Position numbers and translations under genes: made by a program
Notes under the pieces: model-generated
Told to the model about the DNA's origin: nothing
Databases searched by the model: none
What the model saw: the letters and a program-made list of their open reading frames with translations, nothing else
Part shown: positions 1 through 10,328 of the stretch, in pieces
How the letters are laid out: each line of letters opens with the position of its first letter
Position numbering within the stretch: position 1 is the stretch's first letter
Assembly (NCBI GenBank): GCA_002900995.3
Contig: CM035306.1
Span: forward strand, 2,824,100-2,888,099
DNA: 64,000 nucleotides
Direction: 5' to 3'
From: Ganoderma boninense
Taxonomy: Eukaryota > Basidiomycota > Agaricomycetes > Polyporales > Polyporaceae

Positions 1-1215
1 AGTGACCTCACCGGGGATATAGAAGTTGCTCTTCCCCAGCGCCGCGGCGCAGGCACGTGTACTTGAGGCCCAGTCGGCGAGCGCGTCGACGGTGACCTGA
101 GTGGACTTGTCGATACGGATCGCGTCGATATCAAGCGCAGTGATGGCCAAGCACGAGAACGTCTTCAGCTTCGCCATGACCTCTGGTTTCCACTCGCGCA
201 GACGGTCCTGCACTGATGCGAACTTTGATAGCTGGCGTTGCCAGTCCGGGTGGACACCGAAGGCCTCCATGTCACCGTACTGATCGAAGTCGGACAGCTT
301 GCAGCCAGTTCCCCAGTCGATGGTCTGGATGGTGCCATCGTCGGCCCAGAATGTTGGTAGCTGGCACGAACTGTTGTACGAGTTGTATATCTAGAGCCCC
401 CACCGCCGGCGTGTCAGCTCGCATCACACCAAGAGACATTTGAAACACACATCGAAATCCTGGTACTGGTCAAGGCCCCAGGGCACATAGAGAGGGTCCT
501 TCCATTCTGCATCGTATTCGCTGAGGGAGAACGGCGTAGACTCGTTCAAGAATCTGGGAAGAATAAGGATGGGCGCGGCAGTGGAACGGAGCGGAAGACT
601 CACCCCTTGAAACCCATCAGATCCGCCATGGTACCAACGGTGAAGTCCGCCATGAAGTACATTCCGCGAGAATGAACTTCGTTGATAGCAGATTGCCAGT
701 CCGAGAGGTTACCCCAGTGAGGGTCGAGGAGGGTGAAATCGAGGGGCGAATAACCTAAGGGGGGAGTGCAGATGAAGGGCAAGAGACGTAGTGGAGAGGG
801 AACTGGACTCACTGTCAGCCTGCCACAACATGTTGATGAAGGGCGTGCCCGAGACGAAGATACCCTTGATTCCCATGCCCTGGAGGTAGTCGAGCTTGGA
901 TACTAAACCCTTGAGATCACCACCGAAACGGAGCTGGGTCTCCCGCCAGTCCCACTCGTACATAGTCCCAAACCAGTCGTTATTCGAGGGATCGCCATCC
1001 GCGAACTTGTCCATGAGGACGGTGTAGAAGGGGACGGCGCGCCAGTTTGGTGGTGAGGCAGTGTAGGAAGAACGGTTGTTTGTGGTGTAGTCTGTGGGGG
1101 ACTGAGCATTTTTGTTGATGTTGATGTTGTAGTCGGTGAGGTCTTCACGGTACGGGGACGCTGATGCCAGCTGGGCGACGGCAAGGAGGGACAGAAGGGC
1201 CGTCCTGACCCACAT
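1..1215 (-). CDS. AGS1: Alpha-1,3-glucan synthase, N-terminal part (cut by window edge)
   Basis: This is the start of the large membrane enzyme that makes cell-wall alpha-1,3-glucan. Only the extracellular GH13 alpha-amylase-like part is inside the window. The start ATG at 1215 opens a signal peptide (MWVRTALLSLLAVAQLASA) and then the SPYREDLTDYNINxN segment typical of fungal Ags proteins. Next come FGGDLKGLVSKLDYLQGMGI and, after an intron (about 755-812), YSPLDFTLLDPHWG. Further exons reach the GH13 region ALDIDAIRIDKSTQ and end at NFYIPGEVT at the edge. Introns lie near 755-812, 545-601 and 393-440. The family is about 2,400 residues with glycogen-synthase and multi-pass C-terminal parts, which must lie outside. 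The gene is divergent from the Ste11-type kinase with a 2-kb gap. Family assignment is secure; exact intron ends are approximate. Confidence 0.93.
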
Positions 1216-3224
1216 GGCGGGCGGAGGGAGTCGAGAAATAGAGATGTCGTGGCGGGCGGGTGAGTGGAGATGTGGATGGAGCCGAGAGAGAGGATGAGAG
1301 AAAGCAAACCGCGGAGGGTAAGGAAAGGAAGGGATGGAAGGCCTGCCGGCGAGCCGGGGAGAAAGTGGGCAGGGGAAGAGGAAGGGGAGCTGTCGGGGAC
1401 CCAGACGCAGAGCACTGGGCAGCCTTCAGGTCGGCGGGAAAACAGGATGCAAGCCAGGGCCCCGGCAGAAGCCTCGTTTTATTTAGCAGCCTCCCGCTCT
1501 CCCGAACGGCCACAGCCAGATTCCAGATGTCGCTTGGCACTTGCCGCCCGCACTCCGGTCTAGACGCCGTCTCCCGTCCTCTGAGCCCTTGCCTGTTACA
1601 GCCAGCCCCCCGCCTTATCGCCAAAAAGCGGCCAGACATGCCCATTTCCGGACCTTTCCCTCTGGCTTTTCCGGGGACGCACACTGATCGCATCCACCCC
1701 GCGCTCGATATGTTATCGTCAGCACCCTCCGTCCGCGCAGCCCCGCCCGCCTGTCCGACGCCACATCCTCCCTGATTATCCCATTCTGCCCCTCTCCCAC
1801 CCCATCGCCAGCTGCAACCACCCCGCCCGTGAGACTCAGAGTCCGACTGTGCGAGCTCCCCGACAGACCCTCCTTGCTGCGCCAAGCGGCGGAGGCGCTT
1901 CCGAGCGCATGCGGCTCAAAGTTCCGCCCAGGTTTGGCCTGATTGCTCGCCAGGAACAGTGCCACACACTGACTCAGTCGCTGCTGTGTCACGGTCCCTC
2001 TTCCTCCTTCCGCTCTCATTTGCGATCGTCCTTTTGCAAGTGTTCGTCGCGGAAGTAAAGCGTGCTGGATACGCCACCAACCCATCTCCCTCCAGCGCGC
2101 GAATGTGATGATTCGTGAAGGGAGGGCTGCCATTTGCGTCGGACCGAGGAGATCGAATGCCGTTTGGGTGCACTGCGACAGCAACCGTCCGGCTGCACTA
2201 CTTACACAGCAGGAAGTCGCGCGGACAGTCCAAGATAAGTAAGTAGGGGTTAACCTGGAAGACGGCATCCATGATGTGCATGCCAGGCCAGTGATTGATC
2301 AATGTCTGACACGACGTTAGACTCGTGGTTGATTGGCAGTCGGCATCTACGGATACAAGTTCGTTATGAAACTTCTACTCACCACGGGGAAATCCATAGA
2401 ACACTCTGCTTGGAGCCAGCTCATCATCAAGTTCACAACACGGGCCCGGATCACCGAGAACACGGCCGGCGCCAACGGGCATGGCAGGGGCCAACCGGAA
2501 TTATCACAAAGAACACGTTAGCTATAGAAAATAGGACGACAGGGCACATGGGCAGGCTTCTTGACAAGCGAAGCCAGGGACGCGCTGAGGTGGTGGTGAG
2601 AATGATCGCTGCCTGCGAGAGGACGAGACAGCACTGACAAGCCGGCGGCGCGTGTTTCTGGGGGTGTGGCTGCACGTCGTAACCAGCCGCTTCGTACCAC
2701 AGGGAACAGTTCAGCTCGACAAACGGCAGCACGGCAAGTGCAGAGCAGGCGGGTCGAAGGCAGGTGTGTGAACGGCGCCGAGGGCAAGCTGAAGGTGGCG
2801 TGAGGGCCCAGGGACCTCGCTTGTGGATGTGCGAAAGAAAGGAGAGGAGAGTGATAGCAGAACTGATGACTGCCGGCGCCTGCATGAGCGTCTGTATGAG
2901 CGTCGGACGTTGTTGTTGCGGTCCTGGCCGTCGTTGTTCTCCAGTCTTCTTCTCCTTCTCCGGCTTCATTGTCTCGCTCTCACTCTCGCTTCCTTCTCTC
3001 TCCCCCGGACGGCCTCTGCTCTTCGCTTTCTCATCTCTTTCTTGCAGCTGTGCCACCCTGAGGTCCGAGCTGTCACTCATACCGGTCTATGAGACGTTAA
3101 ACGCGCTACCCTACGACCTTGGACCACCCATCGTCAACCATCTCCCTTCCAACTCCCGGTAACGACTCTCTTATTACGAACGAGTAGCCTCTGTTCCCTT
3201 CATCCCGTCCCGCCTTCATCACAG
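1216..3224. promoter_or_regulatory. 2-kb divergent intergenic region (AGS / MAPKKK)
   Basis: No supported gene. Long open frames on both strands (about 1145-1885) have low-complexity, GC-rich translations that match no family I know. A pyrimidine-rich stretch (about 2930-3060) precedes the MAPKKK start, as is common in fungal promoters. The region presumably holds both promoters and 5' leaders. Confidence 0.5.
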
Positions 3225-6200
3225 ATGTCCGTGGCAGTGGCAAGCTCGAGCACCCTCCAAGCGCTCGAGGACGCATCCCAGCCGACCACCAGGACGTCCT
3301 CCCCGACCTCCCCAACCTCGGTTCACTTCCACACTCCCCAAGCTCGCTCGGCCATAAACCTCAATGGCTCATATGCCAGCACTCCCACATCCGCTACCTC
3401 AAATCATGCCCTGGAACCGCCTTTCGGAGTCTCATACCACGACTTCCTGCGATCATGGACCGACGCGCATGTCGCCCTCTGGCTCTCTGATATCAAGTGT
3501 GGACATCATGCTGCGACCTTCCGAACAAACGATATCCGAGGCGACATCATATTGGAGCTGGACCAGATGACCCTGAGGGAGATGGGCATGGCCAGTGTCG
3601 GGGACAGATTACGCATTGTTAACGCAGTAAAGCAACTACGGGTGAAGTGCACAACCAATGCTGCCTTGTCTTCTCTTCTCGGCCGCCCGAGAGGAGCTGA
3701 TCACAGCCGCACATCGAGTCTTTCGAGTGAACATGGAGGCTCGTCCCGCGTAGCAGGTGCACGAAGACTCGAGTCTGGTCGTCCAGCGCCGCTTCACCTG
3801 CCGCCCAACAGCGGCTCATCCGACCTCCCCCGACTCGTACGAGATGGCCAGGATTCGGCACGGATAGGGGGCAACATGCGCCCCCTTCCAGTACAACCTA
3901 ATAGTGCAACGCAGCACGGAACGCCGACAACAGCGCACAATCGCATGAACCTTCCTCCTCTCCCACCTCCCCCCCGCGGACAGCCCCCTCTTCCTCCTAT
4001 CGCCCGGACGCCTCGAAACCTACACCACCCACCGGGCACCCCTGGGGCGTCCGGACGACGTACGCCCACTCTCCCAGACGCGCCGCCATCACTGCCCCAG
4101 GCTGGCTTACTCACCCCATCTTCGCAGACATCTGGTTCCAGCTGGTCCGGATATGGATTGCCTTCTGACCCACGACAAGGGAATCGGGACCTGCGGACGC
4201 CTAGCAGATCGACTTCTCCCCTACCTTTCCCTCCTAGTCAACCGCCCGTACGTAACGCGAGCCGCGCAGCGACCGACCTCACACACGCGAGGAGCAGTTC
4301 GTACTCGTTATCGACGCCAACCAACGAGAAGCCGTTGCCAAGACCAGGCGTGCGCAACCCGCATCCATTCGCGGTCTCGCAGCTGCAGGCACATGGCCTC
4401 TCGCCAATCGCGGAGTCGTTTATGTCACAACGGAGCAACAACTCGACAACAAACCCTTCACCGCCGACATACCGAGGGCTCACCGCGGTCGTCCGCCCTG
4501 GGACGCCATCGCATAATCCCTCGTTGGACGATCTTCGCAGAAAGTTGATAAAGTTCACGCTCCCAGATGAGGGTAAATCGGCGACCTTAAACGTCGCAGA
4601 CTGCAATGGCGGTGTCGAGGTGCTGATAAAAGCGCTCAAGAAATTTAACAAGCTCGGCGCCGACGGTTCAGAGTCTATCTCGTCCGAGGACGGGAGCCTC
4701 TCAATCGACGGATGGGGCGCATTCTTGGACTGGGGCCAGGGCGATACGACGCGTACGTGTTTCGGAAGCCTTGAAATAGGCCTAAAGAACTCAATTTGTT
4801 ATCTAACGCACGCCTTTTTGGCACCACAGGAGGCCCGCTGAGCGAGCCGGAACTGAAGATGATCATGCTTGCGCCCCCAGACGACCCAGCGCGCGAGCAC
4901 GGCCTCTTTTTGCACAAGGTTGGACGCGTAGGGCGTGGACATTCGTCTCCAACGCCGACGCTCCATGTATCAGGTTCGGACGACGAGGACCCCCTTGACA
5001 AAGCCCTTGCCGCGGAGCCCCCAGTGTACACCAAGGCGATGAAGCGAGCAAGCTCGGTCAGCATCCTGAGCGGCTTAGGCGTGAAGATCCCCGAGAAGAG
5101 CCCGGAGGCTTCGGAGGGCGCGGGCCCAAGTCAAGAGGAGCCGCCGTCTCCAACGTCCGCGGTGAACTCAGCCAGTCCAACGAAGAGCTTCCTGAAGGGC
5201 CCGTCGAAATTGCGCAACTTCTTCGGGCAGCGCCCGCCCAGCGAGCTCATCACAAACCACCTCCAGGAATACTTCCCGTTCACGGAGAAGCGCGTGCTCG
5301 AGCGGACACGGAGACAGAGCATCATGCGGCAGAGCGGCGTGCCTGGAAGGCGGGACAGCATCATCTCGTTCAACTTGAATTTGCCGTCTCAGAGCCGCTT
5401 CAGCGTGAGCACGATTGGCTCGCAGCGTACGACATCTACATCCGCAAGGATGTCGACAGCATCGTCTGCATCGGCTCCTTTACCGACCACATCGGTGGAT
5501 AGGGTATCGCCCGAGCCGTCACTGCTCAGTGAGGAGACCACCCTGCACGACCCACCCCGTGTGTCGCTATCGACAGACGACGGGCACTCGATCGACCTCT
5601 CGAATGCGACCACGCCCAAGCCGCCCCAGGCTAGCATGTCGACGTTAAGCCCGCACCTCCTGCCGCCCGTGGCATTCCCGTCCGAGTCGCTGTCCGAGTC
5701 GCTGAACCTGACCGACAGCCAGAGCACGAGCTCCGTGCGCTCGTCGCGACGCATGTCGACGGCTTCTAAGCGTATGAGCTACATCACTGAACTCAGAAGC
5801 AAGCGGGATCGCTCGGATACGGCGAGCCTCATGACAGTGGACGAGATCACGGCTGAGGTCGAGAGCCGGCAGGAGACCGCGGCCAAGTCGGGAGACTCGG
5901 ACGAGTGGACGAAGGTCGACGTGCCGGACGACAGACAGAGCATCAAGGGCGACGATGAGGAGGACGAGAAGGAAGAGGACGAAGAGGACGATGACGACGA
6001 GTACGACGAAGACGAGGAAGAGCAAGGTGAGGAGGGCACTCTGACGGACGAGGATGAGGGCACTGGACAACGCATTGAGTCTAAGGGTAAGTCTCGCCGT
6101 CAGTGCGGCAGGGGGTTGTCTGACCAAGTGGCCGATCTAACTTGCATGGCGACTGTACAGGCGAGAAGACAATCAAGTGGATCAAAGGGGCCCTCATCGG

Positions 6201-7112
6201 CGCTGGTTCGTTTGGGAAGGTGTATCTTGGAATGGACGCCGCCACTGGCCTGCTCATGGCGGTGAAGCAAGTCGAGTTGCCTACTGGCTCGGCACCGAAC
6301 GAGGAGCGGAAGAAGTCCATGCTCAGCGCGCTTGAGCGCGAGATCGAACTTTTGCGTGATTTGCACCACGAAAACATCGTGCAATACCATTGTGGGTGCC
6401 TTCCAGTTCAGCTGAATGCTTATCCCGCTGACGGTATTTTAAGCTTCCTGCATCGACGACGATCATCTGAATATCTTCTTGGAGTACGTGCCTGGCGGCT
6501 CTGTCACTTCTCTTCTGCGCAATTACGGCGCGTTCGAGGAGCCTTTGGTGCGGAATTGGGTCCGGCAGATTCTCCTCGGTCTCAACTACCTTCACGAGCG
6601 TGATATCATTCACCGAGATATCAAGGGCGCGAACATGCTTGTTGACAACAAGGGAGGCATCAAGATTTCTGACTTCGGTATTTCAAAGAAGGTCGAGGAC
6701 AGTGAGTGCTTCCCATCCTCATGCATGGAATTCAGTGCTCATCACCCCACCTCCAGACCTGATGCCTGGCAACCGGGCACATCGTCCATCGCTCCAAGGT
6801 TCGGTCTTCTGGATGGCGCCCGAGGTCGTGAAGCAAACGGCATACACGTTCAAGGCGGACATATGGAGCGTGGGCTGCTTAGTCGTCGAGATGTTGACCG
6901 GAGAGCACCCGTGGCCGCATCTCTCTCAAATGCAGGCGATCTTCAAGGTCGGCTCCGCGAAGGCGAAACCCACCATTCCGCCGGATATCTCGGCGGACGC
7001 CGTCAGCTTCCTGGAACTCACGTTCGAGCTCGACCACGAGCTTCGCCCGTCCGCCGCAGACCTACTGAAGCACCCCTGGATCGCGAGCACCCCGGGGCCT
7101 TTCGGGCAGTAG
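3225..7112 (+). CDS. STE11: Ste11/Byr2/Ubc4-type MAP kinase kinase kinase
   Basis: MAPKKK of the pheromone/filamentation MAP-kinase cascade. Exons 3225-4752, 4830-6086, 6161-6391, 6444-6701 and 6757-7112 join in frame to 1,209 codons. In order: a SAM domain (about residues 75-140, [19 protein letters not shown] to [12 protein letters not shown]), a long Ser/Pro-rich linker with [10 protein letters not shown] proline runs, an RA-like domain (about 440-560, [19 protein letters not shown]), a Ser-rich region, a strongly acidic tract just before the kinase, and a C-terminal kinase. Kinase motifs are [33 protein letters not shown] and FWMAPEVV; the protein stops soon after subdomain XI. SAM and RA domains are how the family binds Ste50-like adaptors and Ras. 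The gene converges on TRM1 with 208 bp between stops. Which Ste11 paralogue role it plays is inferred. Confidence 0.95.
5950..6060 (+). repeat. Asp/Glu-coding purine-rich low-complexity tract
   Basis: Imperfect GAN-triplet run inside exon 2 of the MAPKKK. It encodes about 35 residues that are nearly all Asp or Glu, directly in front of the kinase domain. The antisense strand gives a spurious poly-Ser open frame. Confidence 0.8.
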
Positions 7113-7320
7113 AATCACCACCCCACAGTCTCTACGCACATTTCCTCGGAACGACGCTCTCGATCATCATCTCAGGGCAACCGCACGGGTTATTTTATTA
7201 TCTAGCAGCAGCACATCTAGTCGGTCGTCGGGTTCCCGTGTTTGTACTCCTTTCACCCAACGGAGAGAGCATGCTTTGTAGAATGGTCAAGCTATGGAAT
7301 ATCATCTCATTGTTGTGCTA

Positions 7321-9936
7321 TCAATCGTCGTCGTTTCTCTTCCGCTTCCCACTGGGTTTCGCGCCCGGGCCCCAGTTCGGTGTCGGGTTCTGCTGATACC
7401 GCACCAACTTGACTTTGGAAGAGGGCGTAACGGAATCTGGATGCCGCTTGAAGTTTGCTTCGATTCTAGGGCGATCATAAATGATGAGTGTCAACGTGCC
7501 AGGAGAGGCACATACTTGGGCTCCTTGCTAAGCAGTTGCCTCGCGGGCGAGTGTTCCGAGATCTTGTCCATTTTTACCGGGTGAGTTTTAATCCAAGAAC
7601 GGAAAATGTCATGGATGTCAGCATGTGTCGCAGTCGTTTTCAATGACCCTGCACACGCGTGTGAGCGGGAGATCTTATGACCAGCGTGCAGCAATGCCGA
7701 GCTGTGCATCATCGGATGTTAGGTGTCAGCCAACTGGAACGTCCAGCATACCGGGATATGAAAACACGCCGCCGTTGAGACACTCACGCAGTCTCATCCA
7801 AGCTCGGACACACGCAATGGAAGTGGCTTGAGACCTTCGAGGGGGTGAAGTAAAACGGCGTGTCGAGTTCCTGCGAAGCGGACGACGTGTCGGGTGCCGG
7901 TGAGCGACGAGAAGAATGTTTTCCCAGTGCTGTCCACTGACCTCATTGGCCACCGTGAGCATGCCCTTCATCCGTGCCGACGTGCCGTACTTGTCCTCAT
8001 TGGCCTCAACGTGACCGAGCAAGCGGGCCACGTAAGTTCGGTCGTGGAGAGGCCCTGACCACATTGGACCGGCTACCTGCATGCATTCAAGTTGGTCCAC
8101 TGCGCATACTCGCCGAATAAAAATAATGATGGTCACGTACGTGGAGGGCCGAATTGCACTCGGGGCAACGCTCTGAGACTGGGGGACCGGTGTGTGCCTT
8201 GAAGTGGAGACTGGTGTTCCCTTTCTGACTCACGTTCTCGACCATGCGGCCGAGTGGCTGCTCGTAGAACGACTGGCACCCCGTGCACACGTAGTACACG
8301 GCAGTTTTGCTAAGTTGGGATGCCGTTGGCAGTGCAGTGAGCTATATTTGACAGGAGGGCGTACCTGAAGACCTTCTTGACGTCAATTGGCGACGAGTGG
8401 ACGCGAACGAAGAGGCGGACGTAAAAATCGATGGATAAAGATAGCAGGGGCTCAATATAGCGGCCATATCTTGCAGCGGAGGTGGCGAGGGTATGAAGGA
8501 CGAGCCGAAGGGCCTGTGGACCTGGATGAGAACTATGTATATCCATGGGTTCCCTGACGTACGGCTTCGTGGCAATATTCTGCTTTGACAGGGGCGCCCC
8601 CGTAATTCGAGAAACTATCGAGAATTAATAGGCACTGTGGCATTTAGAGAGGCACAACTTACCATTTTTCAGGATAGTTTGTCGTGGCTAATACGGACAT
8701 GTCTGTACATGTGACGCAAAGCATACCTACGAGGAAGAGTCCTTATTAGTGACAAAAGCACCGAAAGTGTCATCCCAACATACCGCCGTCGTTAACGCAT
8801 TGCACGGAGGCGTCAACAAAGGGCGCTGCAGTCCCATAGGGGTCGAGGTCAACAACGTCCACTCGATTACGTTCTGTGCGGTGGTTGTACATCAACGCGC
8901 TGTTTTAGATGAGCATCGCTCTGCCTGAAAACAGATATCCGTCTAACACCTACCATGCGTCGCCTTCGTTTACTCTCACCTTCGCTGGCCTCACGACCTT
9001 TTCCGAGGATCCTTCCGTGGATGCACCCTCCTTTTCATGCAAGTCGTTAAGCTCAATATTCCGACGCATGGCTTCAACCGCTGCCGGAGACAAGTCATTC
9101 GCAATAACATATCTAAGTGACGGATTAATCTGCTGTTTCAAATAAATCAATCGAAAGGACGTACTTGATGAGTGGGATCTCGTTGGCATAGCGTATTGAA
9201 CGCAGTCCAGTGGCAGACAACGCCTCCAAAACGACAAATTGGTGAGGACGGAACTAGAACCCATCGCGCAATTGCTCAAGTCAGAAATCAACACAGTTAT
9301 TTAGGTTCTGTATGTGCTCACCTCTGGAGGGGCCTGAGTGTCCGCAGGTTGTGGCGCCGATCCGTCTGCAGGAGGCTGCTCAGGTGAGGGGGCCTCCGCA
9401 TTGTCATTTTCCTGCGCTATAGTATAGCCCTGCTTAGACTCATGGACGCACGATACTCTAGCAAGACGCGACTCACTTTTCGCCTTCTTAGCCTTGTGAG
9501 CCCCCGCCTCCGCCTTCTTGGCGCGCCTCTCCAGAGTCTGCCTCCATTTTCTCTCCTTCTCCTCGTTCATGAGGTCGCCCCACGTCCGAATGGACGCGAC
9601 ACTCAGATCGCGGTTGAATTCTTGCACCGGATTAAGGAACGCGTCGTTGGACGCCGGTAAGAGAATGGCGGACGTGTTCTCCTTGTGCAGCGTGAAGCCC
9701 TCTGGCACGGTGAACGAGGAAGATGCAGGTGTGGACGCGCTCATCTTGCGAAATGACAGATGGACAACGCGTGGTCCTGGTGGTGGACAAGAGCGAGTGA
9801 GGCACAGAGGCCCAGAGAGACGGCGGCCAGCAAGAGCAAACAGTTTCGCGAGAACGGGAGTACTCTGCGAGTACCAAGTAGCAGCCCAACAGTCGCTCGT
9901 CGCGCGCTTCAACAACCTTCGCGGAAAGGCGCTCAC
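7321..9936 (-). CDS. TRM1: tRNA (guanine26-N2)-dimethyltransferase Trm1
   Basis: SAM-dependent enzyme that makes m2,2G26 in nuclear- and mitochondrial-encoded tRNAs. The N-terminal exon carries [18 protein letters not shown] and [13 protein letters not shown]. The methyltransferase fold continues with [37 protein letters not shown] and the hallmark [15 protein letters not shown] Cys-x2-Cys pair ([10 protein letters not shown]) and a second (RCPECNSAL) form the zinc site. The last exon, after an intron starting at AAGTATGTG near 7516, reads [11 protein letters not shown] to NPTPNWGPG and ends with KRKRNDDD, a possible nuclear signal, at 7321. Two in-frame ATGs exist, at 9936 and 9744; the 64 residues between are basic and Ser/Leu-rich, like a mitochondrial presequence. 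At least seven short introns. The gene converges on the MAPKKK. Confidence 0.94.
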
Positions 9937-10328
9937 GCTCCTTTTTATCTGAGCCTACCGAATGGTACTCTGTCCAGGTTTAAGTGTTGCGTCTAACATA
10001 ATGATCGGATAGTGTATGGCGTCCTACAAGACAGAAACAGGGGTGCGAGTGTAAGGATGGTAGAAATACAGTGCTGGGTCGCTGCATCATGTGTTCGTAT
10101 GCCAATCAAAAAAATAACAGTCCAGCTTGTCCAAGTCTGAAATCCGAGCGAATAGCTGAAAGTGCTACTGTCAGGTCTACTAGCCAATGCCAGACCGTGG
10201 CGACGTCTCGCATCGTCTACGGTGGATATAGGTGGCGACGATATCGTAAGGGAGCGTGTCAAAGAACCACCACGAAATGAAGTCGCGAACGTCACCAACA
10301 ACCATATGCCAGCAGAGTGGAGACGGTC
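9937..10328. other. Intergenic, TRM1 upstream / ferric reductase downstream
   Basis: 392 bp between two minus-strand genes. It should hold the TRM1 promoter and the reductase 3' untranslated region. No other signal recognised. Confidence 0.5.

Noticed and set aside
1145..1885. 246-residue minus-strand open frame upstream of AGS, and the plus-strand frame at 1260-1775
   Set aside because: GC-rich DNA keeps both strands open; translations are Gly/Arg/Ser/Pro-rich with no domain, and the minus frame overlaps the AGS signal-peptide exon in another frame.
5779..6075. Minus-strand poly-Ser open frame
   Set aside because: It is the antisense of the Asp/Glu tract of the MAPKKK.
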